64,000 nucleotides of DNA from Roseibium marinum (GTDB taxonomy: Bacteria > Pseudomonadota > Alphaproteobacteria > Rhizobiales > Stappiaceae). The notes beneath the pieces were generated by a model, which did no database searches, was not told the origin of the DNA, and saw only the letters and a program-made list of their open reading frames with translations. Positions 57,078 to 64,000 of the stretch are shown piece after piece. Location of the stretch: assembly GCF_002906165.1 (NCBI RefSeq), contig NZ_PPCN01000008.1, positions 239,889-303,888 of the forward strand, in the 5' to 3' direction. The first letter of the stretch is position 1; each line of letters opens with the position of its first letter. The position numbers were made by a program, and so were the translations under genes.

Positions 57078-57912
57078 CGAGCCAGCCCTCACGCCTGACC
57101 AGCTCGACGATCTCCCTGCGGTGGAGCTTGAAGACCACCATGCGGCCGGTCCTGGGCAGCTTGCTGAGATTGTCGCAGGCGGACCGCAACACCCGGTCGG
57201 TGGCGGTTTCCGGGTCGCGGCCGTCGAGTATCAGCAAGGCGTCTGCGATGGTCCTGGCTTTGGGGAGCTCGCCCAGGATGAGGTCCAGGACCTTCGCCTG
57301 GACTTCGGCGTCGAGGTCCGCGAGCGCTTTCAGGTCGGATTGTTTTTCGGCGAAGGGCGTACCCTTCAGGCGTTCGCGGGTTTCCGGGGAAAGGCCATTG
57401 AAGATAGCGATGGCCATGCGGATTGCGCGGTCTGTTAGTCCCGTGGTCTCGGCAGCGGAAAAACAAAAGGAAATAATTTCCGTTTGATTTTCTTTGTTGT
57501 TTCTAGCGGCTTGGCTCTTGCGATCGCCGCCGCGCTTTGTTTGCGGATGCAACGCCTCATAGACCCGCTTCAATTCGCTGAGAGCCTCGCAGCGCTCCAG
57601 GGCGTTAAGATCCTTGCGGCCGAGGTTCTCCAGGATCTCGTGAAGGCGCAGCCCGTCGGCAGCGTGTTCGGCCGAGGGCTCGAGAATACGGGCTTCAATC
57701 TCACGCCACTTGGCGCGCTTTGCTGCTTCCAGGCGGTGGGCGCCGGCAACCAGCGAAAATCGTTTGCCATTCGCAACGACGTCGATTGGAGTTTTCTGGC
57801 CGACCTCCCGGAACATGGCCGACAGGCACTCGGCCCAGTCCGGATCCACGTCCCGAAGCCGTCCGTCAGGAATATCGATCAGGGAGACCTTGATGGAGGA
57901 ATACGCGCTCAA
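57070..57912 (-). CDS. ParB-like nuclease-domain protein of Mu-like prophage
   Basis: A 280-residue protein. The ParB N-terminal domain (about residues 8-95) includes the box-II-like LVAGAHRLEAAKRAKW segment (a GxxR variant, AHR), followed by a helix-turn-helix region (EIISFCFSAAETTGLTDRAIRMAI). In Mu-like phages such proteins sit next to ner and the transposase and are not chromosome-partition ParB. There is no parA partner nearby. Confidence 0.8.
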   Translation of the reverse strand: MSAYSSIKVSLIDIPDGRLRDVDPDWAECLSAMFREVGQKTPIDVVANGKRFSLVAGAHRLEAAKRAKWREIEARILEPSAEHAADGLRLHEILENLGRKDLNALERCEALSELKRVYEALHPQTKRGGDRKSQAARNNKENQTEIISFCFSAAETTGLTDRAIRMAIAIFNGLSPETRERLKGTPFAEKQSDLKALADLDAEVQAKVLDLILGELPKARTIADALLILDGRDPETATDRVLRSACDNLSKLPRTGRMVVFKLHRREIVELVRREGWLDE

Positions 57913-58044
57913 GTCAGACCTCTAAATTTCTAGAAAAAAGAGACCGGGCGGCTGCGGCTCTGCGGTCACTTGGACCGCCCGGCAAGGTGGGGAGGAAGAA
58001 AATCCAAGACTGAAGACCGGACTTGCCCGGACCCGGCAGCAGGA

Positions 58045-58356
58045 TTACGCGGCCTTCCTGTCCGGAGCGGCCCTGCGTTTCTGGCTGGCGTTCAGCTTCT
58101 CGTATTTGCTAGAAAGGATTCGAGCGGTCCTGATGGGATACCGGTCGGGCCACAGATCCTGCGGCGGCGTTTCCAGAAACTCTGCAATCGCAGCTTCAGC
58201 CTTGCGCACCGGACGGGTCCAGACATGGGAAAAGCTGTTAGGGTGCATGCCCTGGATTTCAGCGAGCCTTCTCAGGGTCATTCCCTGGCGATGGAGTTCG
58301 CCTATGATGTAATCCTTGTCCCATCCGTTGGGGGGAAGCTCGATCGGCTTTGGCAT
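58045..58356 (-). CDS. Ner/Nlp-like DNA-binding protein
   Basis: A 103-residue helix-turn-helix protein of the Mu Ner / Nlp type: DKDYIIGELHRQGMTLRRLAEIQGMHPNSFSHVWTRPVRKAEAAIAEFL. Mu Ner represses early transcription. The start at MPKPIELPPNGW is preferred over one 23 codons upstream. First gene of the minus-strand early operon, opposite the repressor gene. Confidence 0.85.
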   Translation of the reverse strand: MPKPIELPPNGWDKDYIIGELHRQGMTLRRLAEIQGMHPNSFSHVWTRPVRKAEAAIAEFLETPPQDLWPDRYPIRTARILSSKYEKLNASQKRRAAPDRKAA

Positions 58357-58458
58357 AAGGGGCCTCTCTGAAGTGGAAAGCGGTTTGTTGCAGCAAGCCG
58401 TTTTCTTGGAAGTTTGTTGTGACAACTCGGCGCGAAGGTTCGAGCCGACAAAATAGGT

Positions 58459-58501
58459 TTATACCCGTTTGGATTTTTTGTAAACATCCGTTTGGGTATT
58501 T
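58459..58501. promoter_or_regulatory. Putative operator between ner and repressor genes
   Basis: ATACCCGTTTGGA and ATCCGTTTGGGTAT occur within 43 bp between the divergent genes, sharing CCGTTTGG, with ATACCC/GGGTAT at the outer ends. This position is where Mu-like phages keep their repressor/Ner operators. Confidence 0.4.
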
Positions 58502-58513
58502 ATTGGTGATGTA

Positions 58514-59041
58514 TTGGCCAGACCTGAGAGCGAGCCACAGACGCCGCTAGCTATGCGATTGCGTGATGTGCGACGTTCAGTCGGCGATCTTGAGCGTGAC
58601 GTCTTCGCAAAAAAATTGGGTTTGAGCGCCAATAGCCTTGCTCGATACGAGCGAGGAGAGAGAGAGCCATCAGCATCTGTGCTGAAGGCATACAATTCAG
58701 TCTTCGGCGCGAGTATTTCTTGGCTTATAACAGGCGAAGGAGAAATGTTCTCCGATGCGATGAAACTCCCGGCCAGCTCAAATCTTCGAACAATCGATCA
58801 AACCGTTTTCAGCCAGGTCGGCAGTCTGGTCCTCAAAGTCTACAAAGACGAAAGCGTGAAGCTGCCGGCTGACGTTCTTCTGAACGAACAGGCCAGCGCC
58901 TACAATGCCCTGATTGCGCGCGCAGAAAACCCGTCGGACACTGAAGAATTGCTTAGCCTGGTTCCCTGGCTCGAAGCTCGCCTCCGAAAATCGCTAAAGA
59001 CAACAGATGGTTCAAAGCGAACCGAAAAACGACTAGTTTGA
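58514..59041 (+). CDS. Phage-type helix-turn-helix repressor
   Basis: A 175-residue repressor. The Cro/CI-type helix-turn-helix is clear (RDVFAKKLGLSANSLARYERGEREPSASVLKAYNSVFGASISWLITGEG, about residues 27-75). The C-terminal part is short and lacks a LexA-type protease dyad that I can see. Divergent from the Ner-like gene, as the c repressor of Mu-like phages. TTG at 58514 or ATG at 58553 could be the start; neither has a strong ribosome site. Confidence 0.8.
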   Translation: MARPESEPQTPLAMRLRDVRRSVGDLERDVFAKKLGLSANSLARYERGEREPSASVLKAYNSVFGASISWLITGEGEMFSDAMKLPASSNLRTIDQTVFSQVGSLVLKVYKDESVKLPADVLLNEQASAYNALIARAENPSDTEELLSLVPWLEARLRKSLKTTDGSKRTEKRLV

Positions 59042-59163
59042 AGCACTTAGCCAATTAGCCCCAACTGACAAAGCGTGGGAAAAACAGATTCAGCTTAAAT
59101 CTATTTTTGATTGATGAATTGCCATGATACAACTACCATCAAATGGATCGTTGAAACTTAAAC

Positions 59164-59188
59164 AGTTACGATAACTCAGAATTATGGG
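59164..59188. repeat. 25-bp inverted repeat, left copy
   Basis: Perfect inverted match to 60785-60809. It contains GTTACGATAAC and ends ATTATGGG, in which the ATG is the start codon of the six-helix membrane protein. Confidence 0.8.
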
Positions 59189-60248
59189 TAATTTGGCAAA
59201 GGGTCTTCCACCAACACTTATCCGAAGTTTGTTCGGCCAGGAGTTGGAACCATATTGGCCAGCAATCATCTCAATTGCATTGCTCGGGCTGTTACAGACT
59301 TTAGCTGTTCTCTTCGGCTCTTTGATTGATGGAACATGGATTCTTCCCGGCGTCGGCAAGGGTTTTTTTGAGCACTATGGAGTGTGGGCGATACTCATCT
59401 CAGACCCAATATTGCTGATTTCCGCTGGGTTTTCTTACCTATATTTCAAGCTGGCGCTTGAGACACTCCCCCTCGCTGACAAAAGTAAGGTGCGCCGATT
59501 ACATGCCGTGACGAAGCCTTATTTCGAATTTGTCGAACTTAGGGGCAATTCTGTCTTCGTCTATGCGCTACTCGTGATTGTAGGACTCCTAGCCTGGGTG
59601 CTGAACGTCGTCCAAACGACCAACCCTGTGGCAACATACGGTAATGATGTGTTTGACGCTGTGGCATATCGATGGGGTTTCCTGGCAAACAAGTTCAACT
59701 TGCTTGTTTCGTGGACAGTTGTTTACCCCGCTATCGGCTTGATGCTTGTTTCGATGAGTGTGTCGACGTGGCTCGTCTTGCGCCGGTTCGAGAAAGACGA
59801 ATTACTCGGTCCAACTGTTTTGCACCCGGACGGTTGCTACGGTTTCGGCCGACTCGGCACGCTAAATGTAGCGCTGCTTTGGCCTTATGTTATAGCCTTT
59901 GCTGTAATGTTTGCATTAAGGCTAACCCACGAAGCCATCTACCCTTCTCTCGTCGTTCCCATAGTCGTGCTGGCTATTGTTTGCCTAATCGTTAGTTTTA
60001 TCACTATTCAACCAATTACCGCTCATACGAGACGTGTAAGAAGGCGCACCTACAACTCCTTGGCCGAAGAAAGCCAGCACCAGAACGATCGAAAACAGAC
60101 TGATCGGTTGAGCTTTGCGGTCACAAGGATTTCCTATGGGCTTGCCAGCGGCTCACCATATTCTGGAAGCGTCAAAACGCTTCTCAACATCATGAGATTT
60201 GTTCCACTCGCGGCTACCGTCGGCCGTCTGATGTACGAACTAGGATGA
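59184..60248 (+). CDS. Six-helix membrane protein of unknown function
   Basis: A 354-residue integral membrane protein with about six helices (near residues 24-48, 68-90, 124-145, 172-198, 230-250 and 257-280). A basic cytosolic segment follows (HTRRVRRRTYNS). GC content is clearly below that of the core genome. The ATG lies inside a 25-bp inverted repeat. The 3' end overlaps the convergent CDP-alcohol phosphatidyltransferase gene by 35 bp. I recognise no family. Confidence 0.75.
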   Translation: MGNLAKGLPPTLIRSLFGQELEPYWPAIISIALLGLLQTLAVLFGSLIDGTWILPGVGKGFFEHYGVWAILISDPILLISAGFSYLYFKLALETLPLADKSKVRRLHAVTKPYFEFVELRGNSVFVYALLVIVGLLAWVLNVVQTTNPVATYGNDVFDAVAYRWGFLANKFNLLVSWTVVYPAIGLMLVSMSVSTWLVLRRFEKDELLGPTVLHPDGCYGFGRLGTLNVALLWPYVIAFAVMFALRLTHEAIYPSLVVPIVVLAIVCLIVSFITIQPITAHTRRVRRRTYNSLAEESQHQNDRKQTDRLSFAVTRISYGLASGSPYSGSVKTLLNIMRFVPLAATVGRLMYELG

Positions 60249-60789
60249 CAGTGTGTGCAAGGACTCCGGCACAGCCGACAATCGCGCTCACAATTCCTAG
60301 AAGGATATAAAAATTCAAGATCGGAATGTCGTCCCCCTCGACTAAAGCAACTGCGGTTGCCACAAAAAAACCGCCGAAATACAACCTAATGAATACTGCT
60401 TGAGCTATAGATATAGATCTTAGCTTCTTGAGCGTAGGCTGCTTGTCTGGGTCCAGAGCCCTCAATGCATAGATTGCGATCTCTCTGAATATCAGAATCC
60501 AGGCTAGCGCGGACTGGCTGGGTTCAATTCGAACGATTGTCAGAAGCACCGCTACATAAACAGCGCGATCACCTAGTCCATCCAAAAAATATCCGGTGAT
60601 AGTGGAACCCACGTAGTTCCTGGCTATGTATCCATCAAGAATGTCAGACAAAAATGCGTAGGCGAGCACCGCTAAGCCAAGGGCCATCCGCACTAGATCT
60701 TCGTCAGAATAAACAACAAGGAAAATGACCGCAGCAGGGATCCGGCTCAGCGACAACGCATTCGGCAAGTTCGTGAAACTGGAGCCCAT
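60214..60789 (-). CDS. CDP-alcohol phosphatidyltransferase family protein
   Basis: A 191-residue polytopic enzyme. The complete family signature D-x2-DG-x2-AR-x8-G-x3-D-x3-D is present at residues 49-74 (D49, D52, G53, A56, R57, G66, D70, D74), so it should be catalytic. It transfers a phosphatidyl group from CDP-diacylglycerol to an alcohol, for example glycerol-phosphate or inositol-phosphate. The alcohol is not determinable. Base composition is foreign. Its ATG is in the right copy of the 25-bp inverted repeat, and it converges on the six-helix membrane protein gene. Confidence 0.85.
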   Translation of the reverse strand: MGSSFTNLPNALSLSRIPAAVIFLVVYSDEDLVRMALGLAVLAYAFLSDILDGYIARNYVGSTITGYFLDGLGDRAVYVAVLLTIVRIEPSQSALAWILIFREIAIYALRALDPDKQPTLKKLRSISIAQAVFIRLYFGGFFVATAVALVEGDDIPILNFYILLGIVSAIVGCAGVLAHTVILVRTSDGRR

Positions 60790-60809
60790 AATTCTGAGTT
60801 ATCGTAACT
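60785..60809. repeat. 25-bp inverted repeat, right copy
   Basis: Exact reverse complement of 59164-59188. The CAT at 60787-60789 is the complement of the phosphatidyltransferase start codon. Confidence 0.8.
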
Positions 60810-61112
60810 TTTACGATTTGGGTCGCCTCGGCCCGCCGGCGCAGTGAAACCTTCGATGCGCTTTTCTGAGCCCTGAGGGCTTCTCTGAACTCCCCTTGGA
60901 GCTGAGACCAGTAAGGCCATGGACTGCATTTCAGTCATGGATCAGTTGTGATCGCTAGATTTTCTGAACAATGCAACGGGTGAACTCGTGGGAGGGGGAT
61001 AAATTGACAACCAGCGGTCACAACATCTGTGTCACACGAGATCCTTATCATCCCGCATTCCGAGATCGCTTTGATCGAGACATTGCCAATCCGCGATCTT
61101 TGCGAGCTGTAA
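60790..61112. other. Gene-free stretch upstream of the phosphatidyltransferase gene
   Basis: About 320 bp with no supportable ORF or hairpin terminator. It should hold the promoter of the phosphatidyltransferase gene. It is GC-richer than the gene pair to its left. Confidence 0.4.
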
Positions 61113-63791
61113 TCAGCCTTCGAACAGGATAAATGGTGCCCAGTTTTGCGGGTCAGAGATTGCCGGGTTCGTCTGCTGCAGGTACCAGAGCTTGGTCTTG
61201 CGCAAGGCCGCTGGCGGGTCGCTGACGGTCTGGGAGAGCCAGTTGCGATAAAAGCGTTTCATGAACTCTTTGGCCGCCTGATCGCCGACGGGCCACAGTG
61301 CTGCCAGAACGTTCTTGGCTCCGGCGACATAGAACGCCCGGGGCAATCCCTCAAGACCTTCCGAATAGTCGTGCGCCCCCTGTCCTGTATCACAGGCCGA
61401 CAGCGCAACAAGTTCGGTGCCATACAGATTGAGCGTTTGGGCTTCAATGGCATGCAAGATACCGTTCTCCCCGGTCGCATTGACACCCCCCGTCAGGGCC
61501 CTGTTGGCGCCTGCCAGGGTGATGCCTGACTGCAGCAAGGGCCGGCCCTCGATGCTGCCGCTTTGCAGGTAGTAGCCGTGGGTGGCGAAGTGAAGCACGC
61601 GCGGTGGCGAGGAAAGCGCCTTGACCGCCGATTCTGTTGCCTCCTTTCCGGTGAGGACTACGGGAGCCGGTTCATCAGGGCGGAAGGCGGCGTAAGCAAC
61701 GCCGATATCCGTCACCTCGTTCTCGGTATGTGGTAGCGGTGGGAATCTGGTGAACTGCCGCCGCGTGATATCGATCGCCGCCCGGTTTAAACTTGCATCG
61801 GCTACCGGCTCGGCGTTGGTGGGCAGGGCGGCCAGTTGCATGGTTTCAAAATCCACGCCGCCGAAAGCGACCAGGCCTTTGCCCGTCGCCGGCCGGTCCC
61901 TTGCCACGAGGTCGCGGCCAGTCTGAAGGCTGCGCACCGAAAACCGTTCGATCAATCGAAGCCCCGGTTCGTCGAGAAAAGCCTCAAAGGGTAAGGCCTG
62001 CAACGGACCGTCGGGCGAGACGTAGAGCGTTTCAACGCCGTCCAATTGATCCAGCAGCGGAGCAATCAGGCGGTTGTGGCCGAAGCGCATCAGAGTTTGG
62101 AATGAAGTATCGTTTTCGGTTCTCAAGTCCTTGTCAACGGTCAGTGCCTGCAGGGTAAAAAGGACGCTGGCCTCTCCAAGGCTCACCACGACCGGATCAG
62201 CGTCCGGGCGAAGGACGACGGCAAGCAGGCTGGTTGCACCGTATGAAGCGTCCTCGAAATCGAATGGATCGTAGAGCCTGTATTCGATCAACGCGGAATT
62301 GCGCGGCAAGGCCAGCATGACATCGCCGGCATCCGCGCTGCTGACGGTCTGGAAGCGGCGGAATTTTTCCGAAGCGGATCTGAGTTCTGCTTCCCTGGCC
62401 TCCAATGCTTCGCGCAATCTGGTCTTTTCCTCGGGGGAAACAGCAGGATCGAAGGCAACACCCGAAAGCGACTGCCGGCTTTTCCGCACGGCTTCGATCA
62501 GTTCCAGAAGCGCACTGTCATCTGTCTCCCTGGCCAGATTGTTCAGAACCGCATCGTCCTGGATCAACCGCTTTTTCCACCTGAGCGTCAGATCGGCCGC
62601 AAAACTTGCGGTCTCGGTGGTGAGGTTCTCCAGGACGAAACTGAAGCTTGCATCTTGATAGCGCGAATTGAGGCGTAGCATTTGCCGGCGCATAGTGGCG
62701 GCCCGGGCTGTGCGAACCTCCGTTCGAAGCCACTGATCGAGACGCTGATCGATCTTGCGAAACGCCCGCAAAGCCTCCCCGGGGCGACCGGAACGCACAA
62801 GCAAAGCAGACAAATTACCTTGTGTTGATATTGTATCGGGATGCTCCGCTCCGAGTACGCGCTTACTGGCCTCCAGGGCCCGCTTGTAGAGCGGTTCAGC
62901 CTCACCATAGCGACCGGTGCTCTCATAAAGAGCTGCGAGGTTGTTGACGCTGCTCAGCGTATCCGGGTGCTCCGCTCCGAGCACGCGCTCACTGGCCTCC
63001 AGGGCCCGCTTGTAGAGCGGTTCAGCCTCACCATAGCGACCGGTGCTCTCATAAAGAGCTGCGAGGTTGTTGACGCTGATCAGCGTATCGGGGTGCTCCG
63101 CTCCGAGCACGCGCTCACTGGCTTCCAGGGCCCGCTTGTAGAGCGGTTCAGCCTCACCATAGCGCCCGGTGCTCTCATAAAGACCTGCGAGGTTGTTGAC
63201 GCTGGTGAGCGTATTCGGGTGCTCCGCTCCGAGCACGCGCTCCCTGGCCTCCAGCGCCCGCTTGTAGAGCGGTTCAGCCTCACCATAGCGCCCGGTGCTC
63301 TCATAAAGACCTGCGAGGTTGTTGACGCTGCTCAGCGTATCCGGGTGCTCCGCTCCGAGCACGCGCTCACGGGCCTCCAGGGCCAGCTTGTAGAGCGGTT
63401 CAGCCTCACCATAGCGACCGGTGCGCTCATAGAGAAAAGCGAGGTTGTTGACGCTGGTGAGCGTATCGGGGTGCTCCGCTCCGAGCACGCGCTCACTGGC
63501 CTCCAGCGCCCGCTTGTAGAGCGGTTCAGCCTCACCATAGCGCCCGGTGCTCTCATAAAGACCTGCGAGGTTGTTGACGCTGGTGAGCGTATCGGGGTGC
63601 TCCGCTCCGAGTGCTGCTTCTGCCTTCGTAAGAGTGCTTTGTGCAAATTTCAGCGCTTCGGAATAGTTGCCAGCTTGGTACAAGCGGACAATTTCCGCAT
63701 TGGCCGAACCTATCTCCGATGCACTGTCCTGAGCTCCGCTCACAGATAGCAGCGAACCGAAGACCAAAAGGAAAATGAAAAATCCACGCAT
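61113..63791 (-). CDS. Secreted TPR-CHAT protein
   Basis: An 892-residue protein. The Sec signal peptide is MRGFFIFLLVFGSLLSVSGA-QD. Seven 42-residue TPR (kinesin-light-chain-type) units follow, reading LGAEHPDTLxSVNNLAxLYESTGRYGEAEPLYKRALEA; six are near identical, the last is diverged. A helical linker leads to a C-terminal CHAT caspase-like protease domain, with the catalytic His in HFATHG (about 61576-61593) and Cys in ALSACDTG (about 61384-61407). The ATG at 63791 is chosen because it begins the signal peptide. CHAT proteases are cysteine proteases often triggered by TPR sensing. A secreted one is unusual and its target is unknown. Confidence 0.88.
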   Translation of the reverse strand: MRGFFIFLLVFGSLLSVSGAQDSASEIGSANAEIVRLYQAGNYSEALKFAQSTLTKAEAALGAEHPDTLTSVNNLAGLYESTGRYGEAEPLYKRALEASERVLGAEHPDTLTSVNNLAFLYERTGRYGEAEPLYKLALEARERVLGAEHPDTLSSVNNLAGLYESTGRYGEAEPLYKRALEARERVLGAEHPNTLTSVNNLAGLYESTGRYGEAEPLYKRALEASERVLGAEHPDTLISVNNLAALYESTGRYGEAEPLYKRALEASERVLGAEHPDTLSSVNNLAALYESTGRYGEAEPLYKRALEASKRVLGAEHPDTISTQGNLSALLVRSGRPGEALRAFRKIDQRLDQWLRTEVRTARAATMRRQMLRLNSRYQDASFSFVLENLTTETASFAADLTLRWKKRLIQDDAVLNNLARETDDSALLELIEAVRKSRQSLSGVAFDPAVSPEEKTRLREALEAREAELRSASEKFRRFQTVSSADAGDVMLALPRNSALIEYRLYDPFDFEDASYGATSLLAVVLRPDADPVVVSLGEASVLFTLQALTVDKDLRTENDTSFQTLMRFGHNRLIAPLLDQLDGVETLYVSPDGPLQALPFEAFLDEPGLRLIERFSVRSLQTGRDLVARDRPATGKGLVAFGGVDFETMQLAALPTNAEPVADASLNRAAIDITRRQFTRFPPLPHTENEVTDIGVAYAAFRPDEPAPVVLTGKEATESAVKALSSPPRVLHFATHGYYLQSGSIEGRPLLQSGITLAGANRALTGGVNATGENGILHAIEAQTLNLYGTELVALSACDTGQGAHDYSEGLEGLPRAFYVAGAKNVLAALWPVGDQAAKEFMKRFYRNWLSQTVSDPPAALRKTKLWYLQQTNPAISDPQNWAPFILFEG
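62844..63600. repeat. Six tandem 126-bp repeats inside the TPR-CHAT gene
   Basis: The word CTCCGCTCCGAG recurs at 62844, 62970, 63096, 63222, 63348, 63474 and 63600, exactly every 126 bp. The intervening DNA is nearly identical copy to copy, so copy number may change by slippage or recombination. Confidence 0.9.
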
Positions 63792-63945
63792 AACAAAAAC
63801 ATCCGAGGGGTGGAAAAGTTGTGCCCTGAAGAATATACCACAGCTGGTTTTAGTTTTCACACTTTCGAGGTCAGGTAGATGTTACGTCGCTTGGCAATCG
63901 CTGATGGGAGCTACTCCCCATCACTTGGACAACTTCAGGTGCAAA

Positions 63946-64000
63946 TTAAGCTACTCTCTGCCCCTGCTGGTCGGTTTCGATCTGGTTGAAGTAGACCATG
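63946..64000 (-). CDS. Possible 3' end of an ORF running off the window
   Basis: A minus-strand reading enters from the right edge as MVYFNQIETDQQGQRVA followed by TAA. At 17 residues it is too short to classify, and the visible ATG may or may not be its start. Confidence 0.2.
   Translation of the reverse strand, partial: MVYFNQIETDQQGQRVA

Noticed and set aside
57070..57912. ParB-like protein as a plasmid or chromosome partition gene
   Set aside because: No parA partner and no parS-like palindrome were seen; gene order is that of a Mu-like phage.
59164..60809. The 25-bp inverted repeats as ends of a transposon carrying two passengers
   Set aside because: No target-site duplication flanks them and no transposase is present; start codons inside the repeats point to a regulatory or inversion role.
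62844..63600. Regular repeats suggesting a CRISPR array
   Set aside because: The unit is 126 bp with no unique spacers and encodes a TPR motif in frame.

Overview
This 64-kb window is a high-GC alphaproteobacterial chromosome segment. The gene set includes a cytochrome bc1 operon (petABC), oxygen-dependent hemF, the CtrA inhibitor sciP, and a fliF-fliG-fliH-fliN-flbD-flhA operon laid out like the Caulobacter fliF operon. Together with many small conserved proteins, this points to Hyphomicrobiales, plausibly a Stappiaceae/Roseibium-like marine bacterium. That placement is inferred from gene content, not from a marker-gene phylogeny.

Bases 1-26300 are ordinary core genome. They hold a partial FAH-family hydrolase, an SLC13/TrkA-C permease, an SDR epimerase, two overlapping MaoC dehydratases and an O-methyltransferase. 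A minus-strand salvage/cofactor group follows (GlcG-like protein, mtnP, apt, bluB, GNAT), then petABC. Next come two paralogous ABC exporter half-transporters flanking a PAS-GGDEF-EAL protein and a DUF2177 protein, then trmL, hemF, an HD-GYP protein and a DUF1285-Nudix-DUF6111-cca group. Bases 26600-33500 are a MoxR-DUF58-BatA/DUF4159-membrane protein operon. Bases 33500-40450 are mixed: GNATs, a YqjG-type GST, a Nudix hydrolase, two tiny ORFs, a phosphoesterase, and mtnA, the partner of mtnP in methionine salvage.

Bases 40450-52500 are a flagellar locus with a readable regulatory layout. A perfect CtrA box (TTAA-N7-TTAA) lies upstream of fliF, a second perfect box lies upstream of an uncharacterised 91-codon gene beside flhA, and a 7/8 box lies upstream of sciP. 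A good sigma-54 promoter precedes fliK-flgD, and FlbD, the expected sigma-54 activator, is encoded in the fliF operon. This matches the CtrA -> class II (fliF operon, FlbD) -> sigma-54 class III cascade known from Caulobacter.

mnmA and an elongator tRNA-Met end the core region. From 54130 to the right edge the DNA is accessory: a decapitated zinc-hook ATPase, the early region of a Mu-like transposable prophage (truncated MuA, ParB-like protein, Ner-like protein, divergent repressor), a low-GC pair of convergent membrane-protein genes, and a secreted TPR-CHAT protein with six near-identical 126-bp repeats. The convergent pair is bounded by a perfect 25-bp inverted repeat that contains both start codons. 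This pair and the CtrA-box small gene are the least explained parts of the window.
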